The translations under genes and the position numbers were made by a program. From contig RPFO01000167.1 in assembly GCA_009746045.1 (NCBI GenBank), positions 849,431 to 913,430 on the forward strand: 64,000 nucleotides of DNA. Direction: 5' to 3'. The DNA is from Mesostigma viride. Its lineage: Eukaryota > Streptophyta > Mesostigmatophyceae > Mesostigmatales > Mesostigmataceae. The notes under the pieces are model-generated. The model saw only the letters and a program-made list of their open reading frames with translations. It was not told where the DNA came from and did not search any database. Shown here piece by piece: positions 46,657-58,489 of this stretch; the stretch's first letter is position 1; each line of letters starts with the position of its first letter.

Positions 46657-47440
46657 AAGAAGAAGAAGAAGAAGAAGAAGAAGAAGAAGAAGAAGAAGAA
46701 GAAGAAGAAGAAGAAGAAGAAGAAGAAGAAGAAGAAGAAGAAGAAGAAGAAGAAGAAGAAGAAGAAGAAGAAGAAGAAGAAGAAGAAGAAGAAGAAGAAG
46801 AAGAAGAAGAAGAAGAAGAGAAGAAGAAGAAGAAGAAGAAGAAGAAGAAGAAGAAGAAGAAGAAGAAGAAAGAAGAAGAAGAAGAAGAAGAAGAAGAAGA
46901 AGAAGAAGAAGAAGAAGAAGAAGAAGAAGAAGAAGAAGAAGAAGAAGAAGAAGAAGAAGAAGAAGAAGAAGAAGAAGAAGAAGAAGAAGAAGAAGAAGAA
47001 GAAGAAGAAGAAGAAGAAGAAGAAGAAGAAGAAGAAGAAGAAGAAGAAGAAGAAGAGAAGAAGAAGAAGAAGAAGAAGAAGAAGAAGAAGAAGAAGAAGA
47101 AGAAGAAGAAGAAGAAGAAGAAGAAGAAGAAGAAGAAGAAGAAGAAGAAGAAGAAGAAGAAGAAGAAGAAGAAGAAGAAGAAGAAGAAGAAGAAGAAGAA
47201 GAAGAAGAAGAAGAAGAAGAAGAAGAAAGAAGAAGAAGAAGAAGAAGAAGAAGAAGAAGAAGAAGAAGAAGAAGAAGAAGAAGAAGAAGAAGAAGAAGAA
47301 GAAGAAGAAGAGAAGAAGAAGAAGAAGAAGAAGAAGAAGAAGAAGAAGAAGAAGAAGAAGAAGAAGAAGAAGAAGAAGAAGAAGAAGAAGAAGAAGAAGA
47401 AGAAGAAGAAGAAGAAGAAGAAGAAGAAGAAGAAGAAGAG
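46657..47440. repeat. (GAA)n array, about 260 copies
   Basis: 780 bp of GAA on +, with single-base gains or losses near 46818, 46870, 47056, 47227 and 47312 that shift phase. The purine run extends from about 46610 to 47480, and a CA-rich tract (46487-46560) precedes it. Long frames on both strands (R/E, L/F/S homopolymers) are artefacts. Confidence 0.97.
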
Positions 47441-47539
47441 AAAAAAAAAGGCAAAAAAGGAAAAAAAAAAAGAAAGAAAACATGTTAATAGTAAGAATAC
47501 GAACAATAATAAATAAAGACAAAGTAAAGAGTAATAATA

Positions 47540-48640
47540 ATAACGAAAAAAATGGAATCCATTTCTGGCCTTGCCTTGCTTTGCATGCATCACCACAAAA
47601 CATCAAATTTATTACAATATGTGTGCTAGCTCTATACGGTGGAATAACACAGACATGTCTACCAGATGGGAACACGGCCATCTGTATGCTAGGGTGAGCA
47701 CACTATGTGAATGTGCAGGGCCAGCCCACAGCAGCTGTGCCCCTGCTCTACCCCTTTTGCCGGGGTGGGTGGGTGGGAGGCAAAAGAAACAACCTGCTTC
47801 CCTAGAATGGAAGCCCACCTTTTATAGCAACCACCTGTCCAGCCAACCCCTACCTGGGTGGCTGGGGTACGGGTGCCAGCACAAAAAATATTTTTTCTAA
47901 AAATATTTTTTCTTTTTGTGCTATGTACGGCGTTGCATTCTCCGCTCAGCAGGTTAGTAGTCATAGATAAAATGAGCATAGCTCACCAAATTCATTTCTG
48001 GCCTTGCCTTGCTTTGCATGCATCACCACAAAACATCAAATTTATTACAATATGTGTGCTAGCTCTATACGGTGGAATAACACAGACATGTCTACCAGAT
48101 GGCAACACGGCCATCTGTATGCTAGGGTGAGCACACTACGTGAATGTGCAGGGCCATGCAGCCCACAGCAGCTGTGCCCCTGCTCTACCCCTTTTGCCAG
48201 GGTGGGTGGATGGGAGGCAAAAGAAACAACCTGCTTCCCTAGCTAGAATGGAAGCCACCTTTTATAGCAACCACCTGTCCAGCCAACCCCTACCTGGGTG
48301 GCTGGGGTACGGGTGCCATGCAGCACAAAAAATATTTTTTTCTAAAAATATTTTTTCTTTTTGTGCTATATACGGCGTTGCATTCTCCGTTCAGCAGGTT
48401 AGTCATAGATAAAATGAGCATAGCTCACCAAATCCATTTCTGGCCTTGCCTTGCTTTGCATGCATCACCACAAAACATCAAATTTATTACAATATGTGTG
48501 CTAGCTCTATACGGTGGAATAACACAGACATGTCTACCAGATGGCAACACGGCCATCTGTATGCTAGGGGGAGCACAATATGTGAAATTATTATGTGCAG
48601 GGCCAGCCCACAGCAGCTGTGCCCTGCTCTACCCACATCT
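47540..48640. repeat. 433-442-bp tandem repeat, 2.6 copies
   Basis: Units start near 47550, 47985 and 48425 with TTTCTGGCCTTGCCTTGCTT. Each complete unit ends with a hairpin whose stem is AGCACAAAAA / TTTTTGTGCT, then GCATTCTCCGYTCAGCAGGT. The third unit is cut after GCCCACAGCAGCTGTGCCC. Non-coding. Confidence 0.95.
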
Positions 48641-48826
48641 CCTTACATGGCTAACAGCCGAAAATACGTAGGACATGCAAAAAAGAAAACTTAAACTACC
48701 TAGCTATGGGGTACTTTGTCCCAACCCAGGTTCACCCTCGGGTTAGTTAAACCATTTCCCACCTGACCCCCCACAAGGGTGAGGTCAGTTGATAGCTAAA
48801 AGACGAGAGATAAAGACAGGAAGACG

Positions 48827-49085
48827 TCAAAACTCGACGCCACCGAAGTGGCGCCGGAAAGCCGCTGGGTCAAAACCCAGGGCCTGAGCCCAGAGGGCGG
48901 GCGGAATGTCGCGCCCCAGGAGGCTGCGGTGGAGGCCAATGTAGCGCGTGACCGAGAGGGCCGAAGCCCACCGGCCGCGCAGCTGGATGGCCTCCGGCGA
49001 CTCGCCAGCGATGGCGTCGTGCGTCGCCCCCATGCCGGAGGCTGTGAAAAGAAAACATCCCCGGGATGCCCATGCGGGCCTGCAC
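48827..49085 (-). pseudogene. Tyrosine recombinase C-terminal fragment
   Basis: Minus-strand reading FSFHSLRHGG, then after one frame change ATHDAIAGESPEAIQLRGRW and SVTRYIGLHRSLLG. The box H-x-x-R, the conserved W and the terminal Tyr (RYI) are the C-terminal catalytic signature of phage-integrase-fold recombinases, used by DIRS-like retroelements and Cryptons in algae. The N-terminal half is absent; the fragment ends exactly at the border of the hAT element. Confidence 0.65.
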
Positions 49086-49480
49086 CAGTGTATAATCATA
49101 CGCCGTATTATACGCCGTATCGCGCGTATTATACGCGATACGCAAGCAGCGCGTACGAAAACGGGGTACTTTCGTACGCGCCGCGTATTTTTATAGGGTA
49201 TTTCTTGCGTATCGCGTATTTTTTTGCGTATTTTTTGCGTATTTTTGGCTCCGGCATCAGTTTACAGCTCGGGTGAAGCGGAAGTTTCTAGACTAGGCTG
49301 CGGCGCGCCGAGTAGTAGAAACAAGTGAGCAGCAAGGTGCCACTTGGCCAAGATCAATGCATATGGCTGCGTGTATTGGCAGGACAGGAAGGCACCGTTC
49401 TAGAAGACAAAATGTGCCAAGATAATTCGTCTGCCAGCAAGATCGCGGTGGTCACCTATCGTAGCATATCAACAGGCGCC

Positions 49481-51781
49481 ATGGCTACGGAGAGTGAGGA
49501 GATGGACCATGATGATGATGGGGCCGACGAGTTAGAGGCTGATTCTGAGGATGTTTGGACATATGTTAGCAAAGAGCGTGTCTTCAAGGATGGGCAGCAG
49601 ACAAATAACTACCAAATGACGTGCTCAGAATGCAAGGCACAGTTCAAGGGTTCTTCTACCCGAGGAAGGTGCCATATCATGGGCGGCACGTATGCCAAGG
49701 ATGCGAAAGTGTGCCCATGCTCGAAGCCGCCCAAGGCATTGCGTCTCAAGCTGTTGAGGGAGCAGGCGGAGAAGGATGACAGGGCCAGGAAGAGAAAGGC
49801 GAGTAGTGACGCCGGGAAGCAGGCTGAATCATGCGCGGGCGGCAGCCAAAGGCAAGCTTCCTGACCTTGTAGAAACCGACGCCTCCGAGTGGCAGTCCGC
49901 TCATGCCAGCTCCCCCGGCATGGCCGGCTCTGGGCGCACTACTGCTGGGCCATCCGGATCAAAGGGCCAGACCGCCGACGGTAATTTGCCCGCAGCTTAT
50001 GGGCTCAGCAAAGAGCAGCTGGACCAGGAGTTGTGCAGGGCGTTCATTTGCGCTGGCTTGCCCTTCAACGCAATCGAAAACCCAGTAGTACTTCGGGCTG
50101 CTCTCACGAAGATCAGCAGGGGGGGGATGTGCAGCCAGCTGGGATACATTCCGCCGCGTGCGAACACAATGCGGGCCCGCGATGCACCCCGCGTGGTCGC
50201 TAAGGTGGAGGAGGAAGTGGCCAAGCGCTTGGAGCTGGCAGAAAGGACGGGAGGCACATTTGGTGTGGATGGGTGGAAGGACTGCTCTGGACAGTCACTC
50301 ATCATGAACGTGTTCCACCTGCCTGATTTTGTGCATTTCGTGGGGCTCGACAACGCCACTGGCGAGACAAAGACTTCTGAGTACATGGCTGGCCTGCTGT
50401 GTGAGCACATTCGCCAGCTGGGCCCGGAGAACGTGGTGCAGCTGATTTCTGACACCACGAACTCGATGGAGAAGATGAAGGCCTACGTGGAGGAAAAGTT
50501 TCCCCACATCATCACCTCCAAGTGTGCTGCGCACTGCATCGACCTCCTGATGGAGGACATGTACAAGGAGCCAATCATCGCGGACACGCTGGACAAGGTG
50601 GACACGGTGGTCACCTACGTGCTCAAGCATGAGAAGGTGAACAGCTACATGATGGGTGTGAGGACGGCCGGAGCCCCCGACAAGCCGAAAGTCCTGAAGA
50701 AGCACGCAGACACGCGGTTTGGTACAAGGTAGTATCATCTATGTGGTGTGTAAGGTTGTTGGAATGAGGAATATGTGTAATCTTGCCATTTTGTTTGTCT
50801 CTTTTCACTTGCCATTGTTTATATTTAATTGCTTTGGCTGTATATTAGCATAGTTATAACATATCCTGGGCAAGAACATGTGTGGGGTCACTGGGATGGG
50901 GCATGGTAATATCACCTGTCATGCCAGGTTCATTTCAGCGGAGAGCGTGCACGACCTGAAGGTGAATCTCATGGTGACATTCGAGCATGACCAGCTGGCT
51001 GCCGCAGCCAAGAAGAATGATCGGGGGGCTGTCACATTCGACGGTGGCTGGAATCATCAAGGAGTCCACCTTTTTCCCCAGGGTCAAGATGATGGTGGAG
51101 CTGTACCAGCCCCTGCGCGAGGTGCTTAAGCTGTTTGACAGCGACAAGCCGGGCACGGGCAAGATCTACCACCGCATGTGGACGCTCAGGGAGATTGTCC
51201 TTGGCAAGAGTCTGGCGCTCCCCGCCGCCCTGAAGACGAGGCTGGCTGCAGCGATCCGCGTACGGTGGGACTACATGTACTCCATCATCCACGGGGCGGG
51301 GTACGTGCTCGACCCATCCTTCTGGGACGGGCACAATCAACAGTCCAATGGAGAGGTCATGAAGGGCTTTCGCGAATGCTGCAAGAAGGTGCATGGCGCG
51401 GGGCCTGTGGCAGACCTCGCCATGCTCCAGCTGGAAATGTACCTCGGCAAGCAGGGCGACTTTGACGACGAGGGTGCCCAGAGGCAAGCCAAGTTGTGCG
51501 ACGTTGAAGTCGAGGACCAACCGGGGGTTTTCAAGATCGAGCCCTACCAGTGGTGGCTTACCTGGGGGGGGAATGTTCCTGAGTTGCAGCGCGTGGCTGT
51601 CAGGGTGCTGGCCCAGCCAGTATCCAATTCAGCCGTGGAGCGGGTGAACAGCACGGCTGGGTGGCTCAAGTCCCTCAGACGCAACAAGATGACTGATGAG
51701 ACCCTAAACAAGATGGTCTATGTCTGCCACAACCTGCGTGCCCTGAACAAGATCAAGGCTCATCTTGCGTATGATGACTAA
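49481..51781 (+). CDS. hAT transposase (BED finger, intron-containing, one frameshift)
   Basis: ATG at 49481 starts a protein with an acidic N-terminus and a BED-like zinc finger (VWTYVSKERVF, CSECKAQFKGSSTRGRCHIMG-like). After Arg/Lys-rich sequence come TFGVDGWKDCSGQS and VVQLISDTTNSMEKMK (catalytic Asp residues), CAAHCIDLLMEDM (the C..H box) and TRFGTR/FISAESVHDL across an intron 50729-50927 with correct phase. The C-terminal dimerisation region, RVAVRVLAQPVSNSAVERVN, includes the catalytic Glu. A frame change at 49803-49845 can be read as a 43-bp intron (AG/GT-like donor, GCAG acceptor). A second, at a run of six G at 51023-51028, has no splice explanation and probably inactivates the gene or is a consensus error. 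About 640 residues in all. Confidence 0.8.
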
Positions 51782-52311
51782 AGGACCCTTGCCCGACATG
51801 CGGTGACGGTTATTGCAGCTGTTTCGTGATGTGAAGCACGATGCACTAGTGCCTTATAGGCCATGCAGGTCAATGCAGCAGCCAGTCAGTGGCCACCTTA
51901 CCACATGTGATCAGTTTTCACGGAAGTGCCAGCAATAGGGCATGCCTACTAGGTTGCATGAATGCATGCACTTTGTTAGCCTCCATGCCAGCCATAAAGC
52001 CTTTTGTATCCTTGCTTCATGCAGAACCATTAGTAATGGCCGGCCTACGATGAGTAGGCAATGTGTCTTATTTCTGGCAAAATGTCTTATTCAGTACCCC
52101 TAGTTGAATATAAACTTGACGTTTTGTTGTGCTTTTATTGAGTAACTATTCATTAGGGACAGCGCTTGTTGTTCTATAGGTAGTGACGACATTGGCAAGG
52201 CCATGTGATAATGTGGCATATAAAGCCAAACTTGTGATGCTGGAGAACATGTTGGGTTGGTCAGATTGATGAATGATCATCAAAACCATGCAAAAACAGA
52301 CTTTTAAGGGT
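51782..52311. other. 3' untranslated / non-coding part of the hAT element
   Basis: AT-richer sequence between the transposase stop and the 3' subterminal repeats; no further gene seen. Confidence 0.5.
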
Positions 52312-52394
52312 TAACGTACGATTAGCGTATAATACACCGTATGAAGCGTATTATACATTATACACCTGGGCCACGTACGATAGCGTATATATAT

Positions 52395-54355
52395 CTGCAT
52401 GACATGAACCGACGGGGGTTCCTGGATTGAGACACGTTTTTTTCTCCATGCACAGCTGAAAAAACCTGCGCCGAGGTGCGGCACCGCGGCCTACGGTAGT
52501 GATTACTGTCTGCGACACGCCTGGGGCTGGCTGCATCTACCTGTCGGCCAATTGTGACCCGTGGGCTAGGCGAATTTGAATGCGGCTTTCCCGTTAGTTG
52601 TGGCTCCATCGCTCCAGTTTTCTAGGCTGCATGACATGAACCGACGGGGGTTCCTGGATTGAGACACGTTTTTTTCTCCATGCACAGCTGAAAAAACCTG
52701 CGCCGAGGTGCGGCACCGCGGCCTACGGTAGTGATTACTGTCTGCGACACGCCTGGGGCTGGCTGCATCTACCTGTCGGCCAATTGTGACCCGTGGGCTA
52801 GGCGAATTCGAATGCGGCTTTCCCGTTAGTTGTGGCTCCATCGCTCCAGTTTTCTAGGCTGCATGACATGAACCGACGGGGGTTCCTGGATTGAGACACG
52901 TTTTTTTCTCCATGCACAGCTGAAAAAACCTGCGCCGAGGTGCGGCACCGCGGCCTACGGTAGTGATTACTGTCTGCGACACGCCTGGGGCTGGCTGCAT
53001 CTACCTGTCGGCCAATTGTGACCCGTGGGCTAGGCGAATTTGAATGCGGCTTTCCCGTTAGTTGTGGCTCCATCGCTCCAGTTTTCTAGGCTGCATGACA
53101 TGAACCGACGGGGTTCCTGGATTGAGACACGTTTTTTTCTCCATGCACAGCTGAAAAAACCTGCGCCGAGGTGCGGCACCGCGGCCTACGGTAGTGATTA
53201 CTGTCTGCGACACGCCTGGGGCTGGCTGCATCTACCTGTCGGCCAATTGTGACCCGTGGGCTAGGCGAATTTGAATGCGGCTTTCCCGTTAGTTGTGGCT
53301 CCATCGCTCCAGTTTTCTAGGCTGCATGACATGAACCGACGGGGGTTCCTGGATTGAGACACGTTTTTTTCTCCATGCACAGCTGAAAAAACCTGCGCCG
53401 AGGTGCGGCACCGCGGCCTACGGTAGTGATTACTGTCTGCGACACGCCTGGGGCTGGCTGCATCTACCTGTCGGCCAATTGTGACCCGTGGGCTAGGCGA
53501 ATTTGAATGCGGCTTTCCCGTTAGTTGTGGCTCCATCGCTCCAGTTTTCTAGGCTGCATGACATGAACCGACGGGGGTTCCTGGATTGAGACACGTTTTT
53601 TTCTCCATGCACAGCTGAAAAAACCTGCGCCGAGGTGCGGCACCGCGGCCTACGGTAGTGATTACTGTCTGCGACACGCCTGGGGCTGGCTGCATCTACC
53701 TGTCGGCCAATTGTGACCCGTGGGCTAGGCGAATTTGAATGCGGCTTTCCCGTTAGTTGTGGCTCCATCGCTCCAGTTTTCTAGGCTGCATGACATGAAC
53801 CGACGGGGGTTCCTGGATTGAGACACGTTTTTTTCTCCATGCACAGCTGAAAAAACCTGCGCCGAGGTGCGGCACCGCGGCCTACGGTAGTGATTACTGT
53901 CTGCGACACGCCTGGGGCTGGCTGCATCTACCTGTCGGCCAATTGTGACCCGTGGGCTAGGCGAATTTGAATAATTCCCGCCTAGCGCCCACGGGTCACA
54001 ATTGGCCGACAGGTAGATGCAGCCACCCCAGGCGTGTCGCAGACAGTAATCACTACCGTAGGCCGCGGTGCCGCACCTCGGCGCAGGTTTTTTCAGCTGT
54101 GCATGGAGAAAAAAACGTGTCTCAATCCAGGAACCCCGTCGGTTCATGTCATGCAGCCTAGAAAACTGGAGCGATGGAGCCACAACTAACGGGAAAGCCG
54201 CATTCAAATTCGCCTAGCCGCACGGGTACAATTGGCCGACAGGTAGATGCAGCCAGCCCAGGCGTGTCGCAGACAGTAATCACTACCGTAGGCCGCGGTG
54301 CCGCACCTCGGCGCAGGTTTTTTCAGCTGTGCATGGAGAAAAAAACGTGTCCTCA
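52395..54355. repeat. 232-bp satellite, seven direct units then inverted units
   Basis: Units start near 52395, 52628, 52859, 53091, 53322, 53554 and 53786 with CTGCATGACATGAACCGACG and are almost identical (one G less in the fourth, a T/C change in the second). At about 53974 the array flips and 1.7 units follow in reverse up to the assembly gap. Both strands hold short frames; none is convincing as a gene. Confidence 0.95.
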
Positions 54356-54380
54356 NNNNNNNNNNNNNNNNNNNNNNNNN
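54356..54380. other. Assembly gap (25 N)
   Basis: Run of N between the inverted satellite unit and unrelated sequence. True distance and orientation across it are unknown. Confidence 1.
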
Positions 54381-57080
54381 TACCACTTCGTGCGCGACCA
54401 CGCGACCCAGGAGGCTGGCCGCCATGCGGCTGGACTTGCTGTCCTTTCGCCTCGAGGAGGGCCGGCCCTTCGCGCCTGGCTCGGGTGCTGGTTCCAAGCT
54501 GGACCTGAAATCCTGCCAGAGGTTGTACCTGGCCGCCCGACGCGGGCAGAAGGCCGGCGTGTACTGCAACACTGGTGCGCCTTCTGCAGCAGAAGATGAA
54601 GGCTGCACGTTCGAGGGGTACAGCTCCGACAACTGGTTCAAGAGCGCATGGAGGGGGGCAACTGAACGCCCAGGGCTAACGAGTTTCGCGGGGAGTTCTT
54701 CCAGGGCGACGTTCCCCTCCCCCCTCCCAGCCCCGGTGCTCTCCGCCGTACATTTCCTACTACCGCCCAGCCCGACTGCTAGACTCTCTGAGCTAGTGCT
54801 GCCTTGGCCCTTTGGCATCCGGGCTTCCTGGCCCGTGTAGGGAACCCCGATGCTGGGACAGATGAGTAGATAGGACAATTGTGTATGCCTGCATCTCTAA
54901 TTATTGAACTTTTTAATGAAATGACTGTGCAACAACTCTCAAATACTAAACATTATGCCAAACCACCAAGTGCACTAGGCCTAGATAGGACTTGGGAGGA
55001 TACGCTCGTATTCGTGTCGGCCAGCTGCCAAAAGTCACGTGCACGGGAAATTTTAGGGGAAGTTTTGCGCGGAATGTTTTGGCGGGAATTTTCCCGCCAT
55101 CTGTGGCACCCTGTGGGTGTACGTGAGTACGGAAGCGCCGTACTGGCAGGGCCCCGTCGTGGACGTGCTTATCCACGGAATCGGCGCGACAATCGGCGTT
55201 GGGCGCCGCGCCGGGGCCGCCGTGAGCGTTACGACGCGTATATCCCGTTGCCGCGTCTGGAAGGATCCACGGAGATCGGCGGCGTAACGGACCGGGCCGC
55301 GGGGTGGCGCCGCGCCGATCGGACGCACGCATTCGCTGGTCGTGTCGCGTGGCACACCGACCGCGGTCCACGGGACTCCAACGGGTATAAAACCCGCCGC
55401 CCACGCCCGGGAAACCCCCAACACGCAAAACCCAACAACTTTCCAACCTATCCAACTTTCCAAACTTCTAATCGTTGCCGATCCAAATGGCTTCCATGGT
55501 CACTCGTCCATGAAGCCAAGGCCGATGCCAATCCTCGCCATCTTGCCCCCTCAGCCGATTCGCCGAATCAACCCCGACTCGGCATCACCAGGCGGCCTTC
55601 GAAGGTTCAAGGCAAGTTGGGCCGAATTCCAGGCCAAGCTGAGCGGCTCCACGAGAGGATGGATTTCCCGCCCTCCTCCGCACTCTGTTGCGACTTCTCA
55701 TCGTCGTCACACCCTCCTCCGCCTGTCGAGTTTTCGTTGCCACCACGCCCCTGTGATCTCCCACCGTTGCGACACCGGCCCCTGTGGATGCGAGGCGAGA
55801 GAGGACGAGGAGGACGAGGAGGGGGGGCAGACTCTCCGCTTGAACGCAGAGGTGTTAGCACTGCGTCGCTGTCGTTATGTCGAGAGAAACCCGACGCCCT
55901 GGCCAAGCTGTGAGAAGGCAGGTAACAACCGCATCGCCAAAGTGGACCCCACAAGCCGGGCAATTGCAGGGTTGCTTCTTTATGGCAGTTCTTGGCACCA
56001 GCTTCCACTACCACCCCCTGAACGTGTCCACACCCCCCACGTCCCTGTCTGCCAACTTGCCCCTCGGACAGAGCCCAACCAACCTTCCCCCGGAGAGGCC
56101 ACCACTGCCGGGACTTGCACCGAAGGTTCTTGCAAGGCACCTGCGTCCGCATCTGGCGCCACGGAGACATCTCGGTTCGTTCAGGTGCACCCCCCTGCGA
56201 TGCTGCGGCCAGGAACGTCCAAGACCTGTACAAGTGCCCCTACAAAGACCTTGGAATGCAAGAGGATGGGTGGACGAGCACGTCAAAAAGCCCTTTCCGA
56301 TATTCACCCGCTGCATTCTCGGCTGGGCTGCGAGGAGGGCCGTGCCCACCCGCAGGAGATGGAGGAGAAGGACTGTCCTATCTGCGGGCAAGGGAGAACC
56401 TCGGGGGGCCTTCGCAATTGGTGAAGCTGGACTCAGAGCACAGCGACCGACCAGAAGCTGGGCCCACTCTCCAACGAGTTCTTCCTCTACAAAGCTGTAC
56501 TCGGCCCCCTGCAAGCGCATCCTGCTGTCAACTGAGCACATCAAGGTCTGCATGGAAACAGCTGAAGGATTCCCGTAGTGGCAGATCCTGCCCTCCTACT
56601 ACTCCACCCAGAATCCTGCCCAGGCGAGGCCAACGACCGCTTCGTGGACGTGGCGGCCAAGGGGCGCCTACCATGCCCGGAGATTGAGGATGCTGACCAA
56701 GGACGCCCGCCCACACCCCTGTCCAAGTTTGCGGGCGGCTGCCTGCGACCCGCTGACCCCAACCTCATTCCACTTCCCAGGTGGAGAGCGAGGGCACGGA
56801 TGGTCAGCACAGAAGCTCCAGTCTGTGTCCAGTGCGCGCCATTGTTCTTTGACGAGCCCAAGCTTTGTCCACCTTCGAGGGCTACAGCAAGAAACAACTG
56901 TTCAAGCGGTTCGTGCGAGAAGACCGGGCACCGCGGGCGAGGAAGGTACCCCACTGCCCTGTCCTTACCAGGACACCCCCACGAGTTGCTACGGGTCCCA
57001 ACTACAAGAGGGGCATCCTGCCCTCGGATTCGGTGTGAGCTGTCTTGGCCGTTGGACCCTTTGTTGTATGACTTGAAGTA
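54381..57080 (+). other. Coding-like sequence broken by many frame changes
   Basis: Plus-strand peptide runs jump between frames every 50-200 bases: LRLEEGRPF, CTFEGYSSDNWFK, DLYKCPYKDLGMQEDGW, VKKPFPIFTRCILG, EEKDCPICGQG, LSTFEGYSKKQLFKRFVRED. The FEGYS..FK phrase occurs twice. A TATA box at 55386 and an ATG at 55487 mark a likely gene start, but that frame stops after eight codons. Either this is one or two decayed genes, or the consensus has many single-base indels. No family assigned. Confidence 0.4.
55386..55392 (+). promoter_or_regulatory. TATA box (TATAAAA) of a candidate core promoter
   Basis: GGGTATAAAACCCG lies 95 bp before an ATG in CCAAATGGCTTCC, with a CA-rich leader (CAACACGCAAAACCCAACAA) between. 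Similar spacing is seen on minus at 60784/60617. Confidence 0.5.
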
Positions 57081-57419
57081 GATCCTTGATTAGATAGTAA
57101 GATAGGAATTATTCTAATCATTCCTAATAAAACTTTGGTGTGCCTGCAAAACACTGATGCACGAACATTGCACTTCGCGGCCTCCGGACCTTAGACTAAG
57201 GGACCGGATACGGGGCGTGGCCGGAAATCGGACCAAGTTCCCAAAACCCCACACACAACACCGTGGTCTCATCTTATGCTAGGCACGCGAAACGGGGCCA
57301 AAAAGGTCACCCCCGCGAGCGTAGTAAGGCCCGAAGACTCGTGATGGCACGGGTATTGCGGGGCTCCTGCCCCTTCTACTACGGTCCAACAGGGTGACCT
57401 CCCAGCGGGTGTTGACAGA

Positions 57420-58350
57420 TTGACAGCAATTAACTACGTGGTACAGCCACCACCAGGCACGGGACAAAACAAACACGATGCATATGCCACCCATGAAAAT
57501 CCATTTATTACAAATATCAATAATGCATCAGTTGTTTCAGGCTGTCACGCAGCCATTGCATTGGTCATGATTGTTCCAGCTGTCCACAGGCAGCCATACG
57601 TATCTAGGGCTTGGCCTCTACTGCCTCCCCCTTTCCTGGCCAGATGGCCCTGCCCCTTGGTCCTGGCTAGATGCACTCTTCAGCCTGAGCACTGTCGTTC
57701 CATGGTAGGCATGTTGGCCTTTGGCCAAGCGTCGATATTCTGTTGTTGGGACTCCCTCAAGGCTCCATGGCCTGTGTCAAGGGCATCTGCGTACGAGGCC
57801 TCCATCTCGACGTGGGCACTTCTTCAATCTCCTCCATTCTGCTTCTTTGAGCTCGCGATCGGGGTCGTGTCTTCCGCGGCCTTGCGTTTCTTGGCATTCT
57901 TGCTGCAGCGCTTCCTCCACGAAATCTCGTCCCAGGCCTCCTCCACCTGCCTGCTTGGTGCAGGAGTCGTAAATCTCTGTTAGAGCTTCGACTTGGTCTT
58001 CTCACAACACGCCGGAAGACTGGTCCGCAACAGCTGTCGCAGGACGTTTGACATTCATGCAGCCAGATCCAGCCGCTCCTCCTCCGTAACATCGGGGTGC
58101 TGGTCGCCGTGGCCTTTCGTAGTTATCTCCAGCACCTCACCTCGATGAGATCCTCCTCCTTCCCCAGCACCATCCTGGCATCCTGGATGGTTCCGCATTT
58201 CGAATCATTCTTTTCCGCCTTTCTCTTCTTTTCTTGACAACCGACGGATTTGGCCTTGTGGCCTCACCGATCTTGAATATTTTGCCATGGCGTAAATCCC
58301 CTCTGACAACTGGCAGCATTGCCTTCAAGGCCGCGATTTCGGCGAGGATG
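57420..58350 (-). other. Possible minus-strand coding region, unrecognised
   Basis: Minus-strand peptides with charged composition: LPVVRGDLRHGKIFKIGEAT (58320 on), a Lys/Arg-rich stretch (VVKKRRERRKRMIRNAEPSR) and, in another frame, ISWRKRCSKNAKKRKAAEDT near 57920-57860. Frames change, so exon structure or sequence errors are unresolved. No domain recognised. Confidence 0.3.
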
Positions 58351-58489
58351 TCTCATGTCACGGATCGAATTTAGGTACCGACGCATTCGAAGATTTGTTT
58401 CCACCAGCCCTGTCCATTGCATCTGAGCAATTTTCGCCATTTTTGCCTTGCCCGCCTGTACGCCGCCGGCTTCTCCTGTGCAAAATAGG

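Larger units (their letters stand above)
49086..52368 (+). mobile_element. hAT DNA transposon
   Basis: Ends are imperfect inverted repeats: CAGTGTATAAT at 49086 and, inverted, CAGGTGTATAAT ending 52368. Both subterminal regions (49089-49245, 52312-52395) are packed with GCGTAT/ATACGC words. The exact 3' border is uncertain because such words continue to about 52395, and I could not identify an 8-bp target duplication. Confidence 0.65.

Noticed and set aside
46307..47681. Open frames of 270-540 residues of poly-Arg/Glu and poly-Leu/Phe/Ser
   Set aside because: Translation of the GAA array on both strands; phase changes only swap the repeated residue.
49078..52376. 8-bp target-site duplication of the hAT element
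   Set aside because: Flanks GCCTGCAC and GGCCACGT do not match, and the 3' border is uncertain.
52358..54207. Repeated 91-residue frames in the satellite (MEPQLTGKPHSNSPSPRV)
   Set aside because: Arise from the 232-bp unit; frame differs between units and has no recognisable domain. The plus-strand CGTAAYGSDYCLRH phrase was considered as a zinc motif but is too short to support.
54381..54660. Copia RNase H fragment (HFVRDHATQE)
   Set aside because: A short resemblance at the edge of the N gap, with no neighbouring Copia motif.
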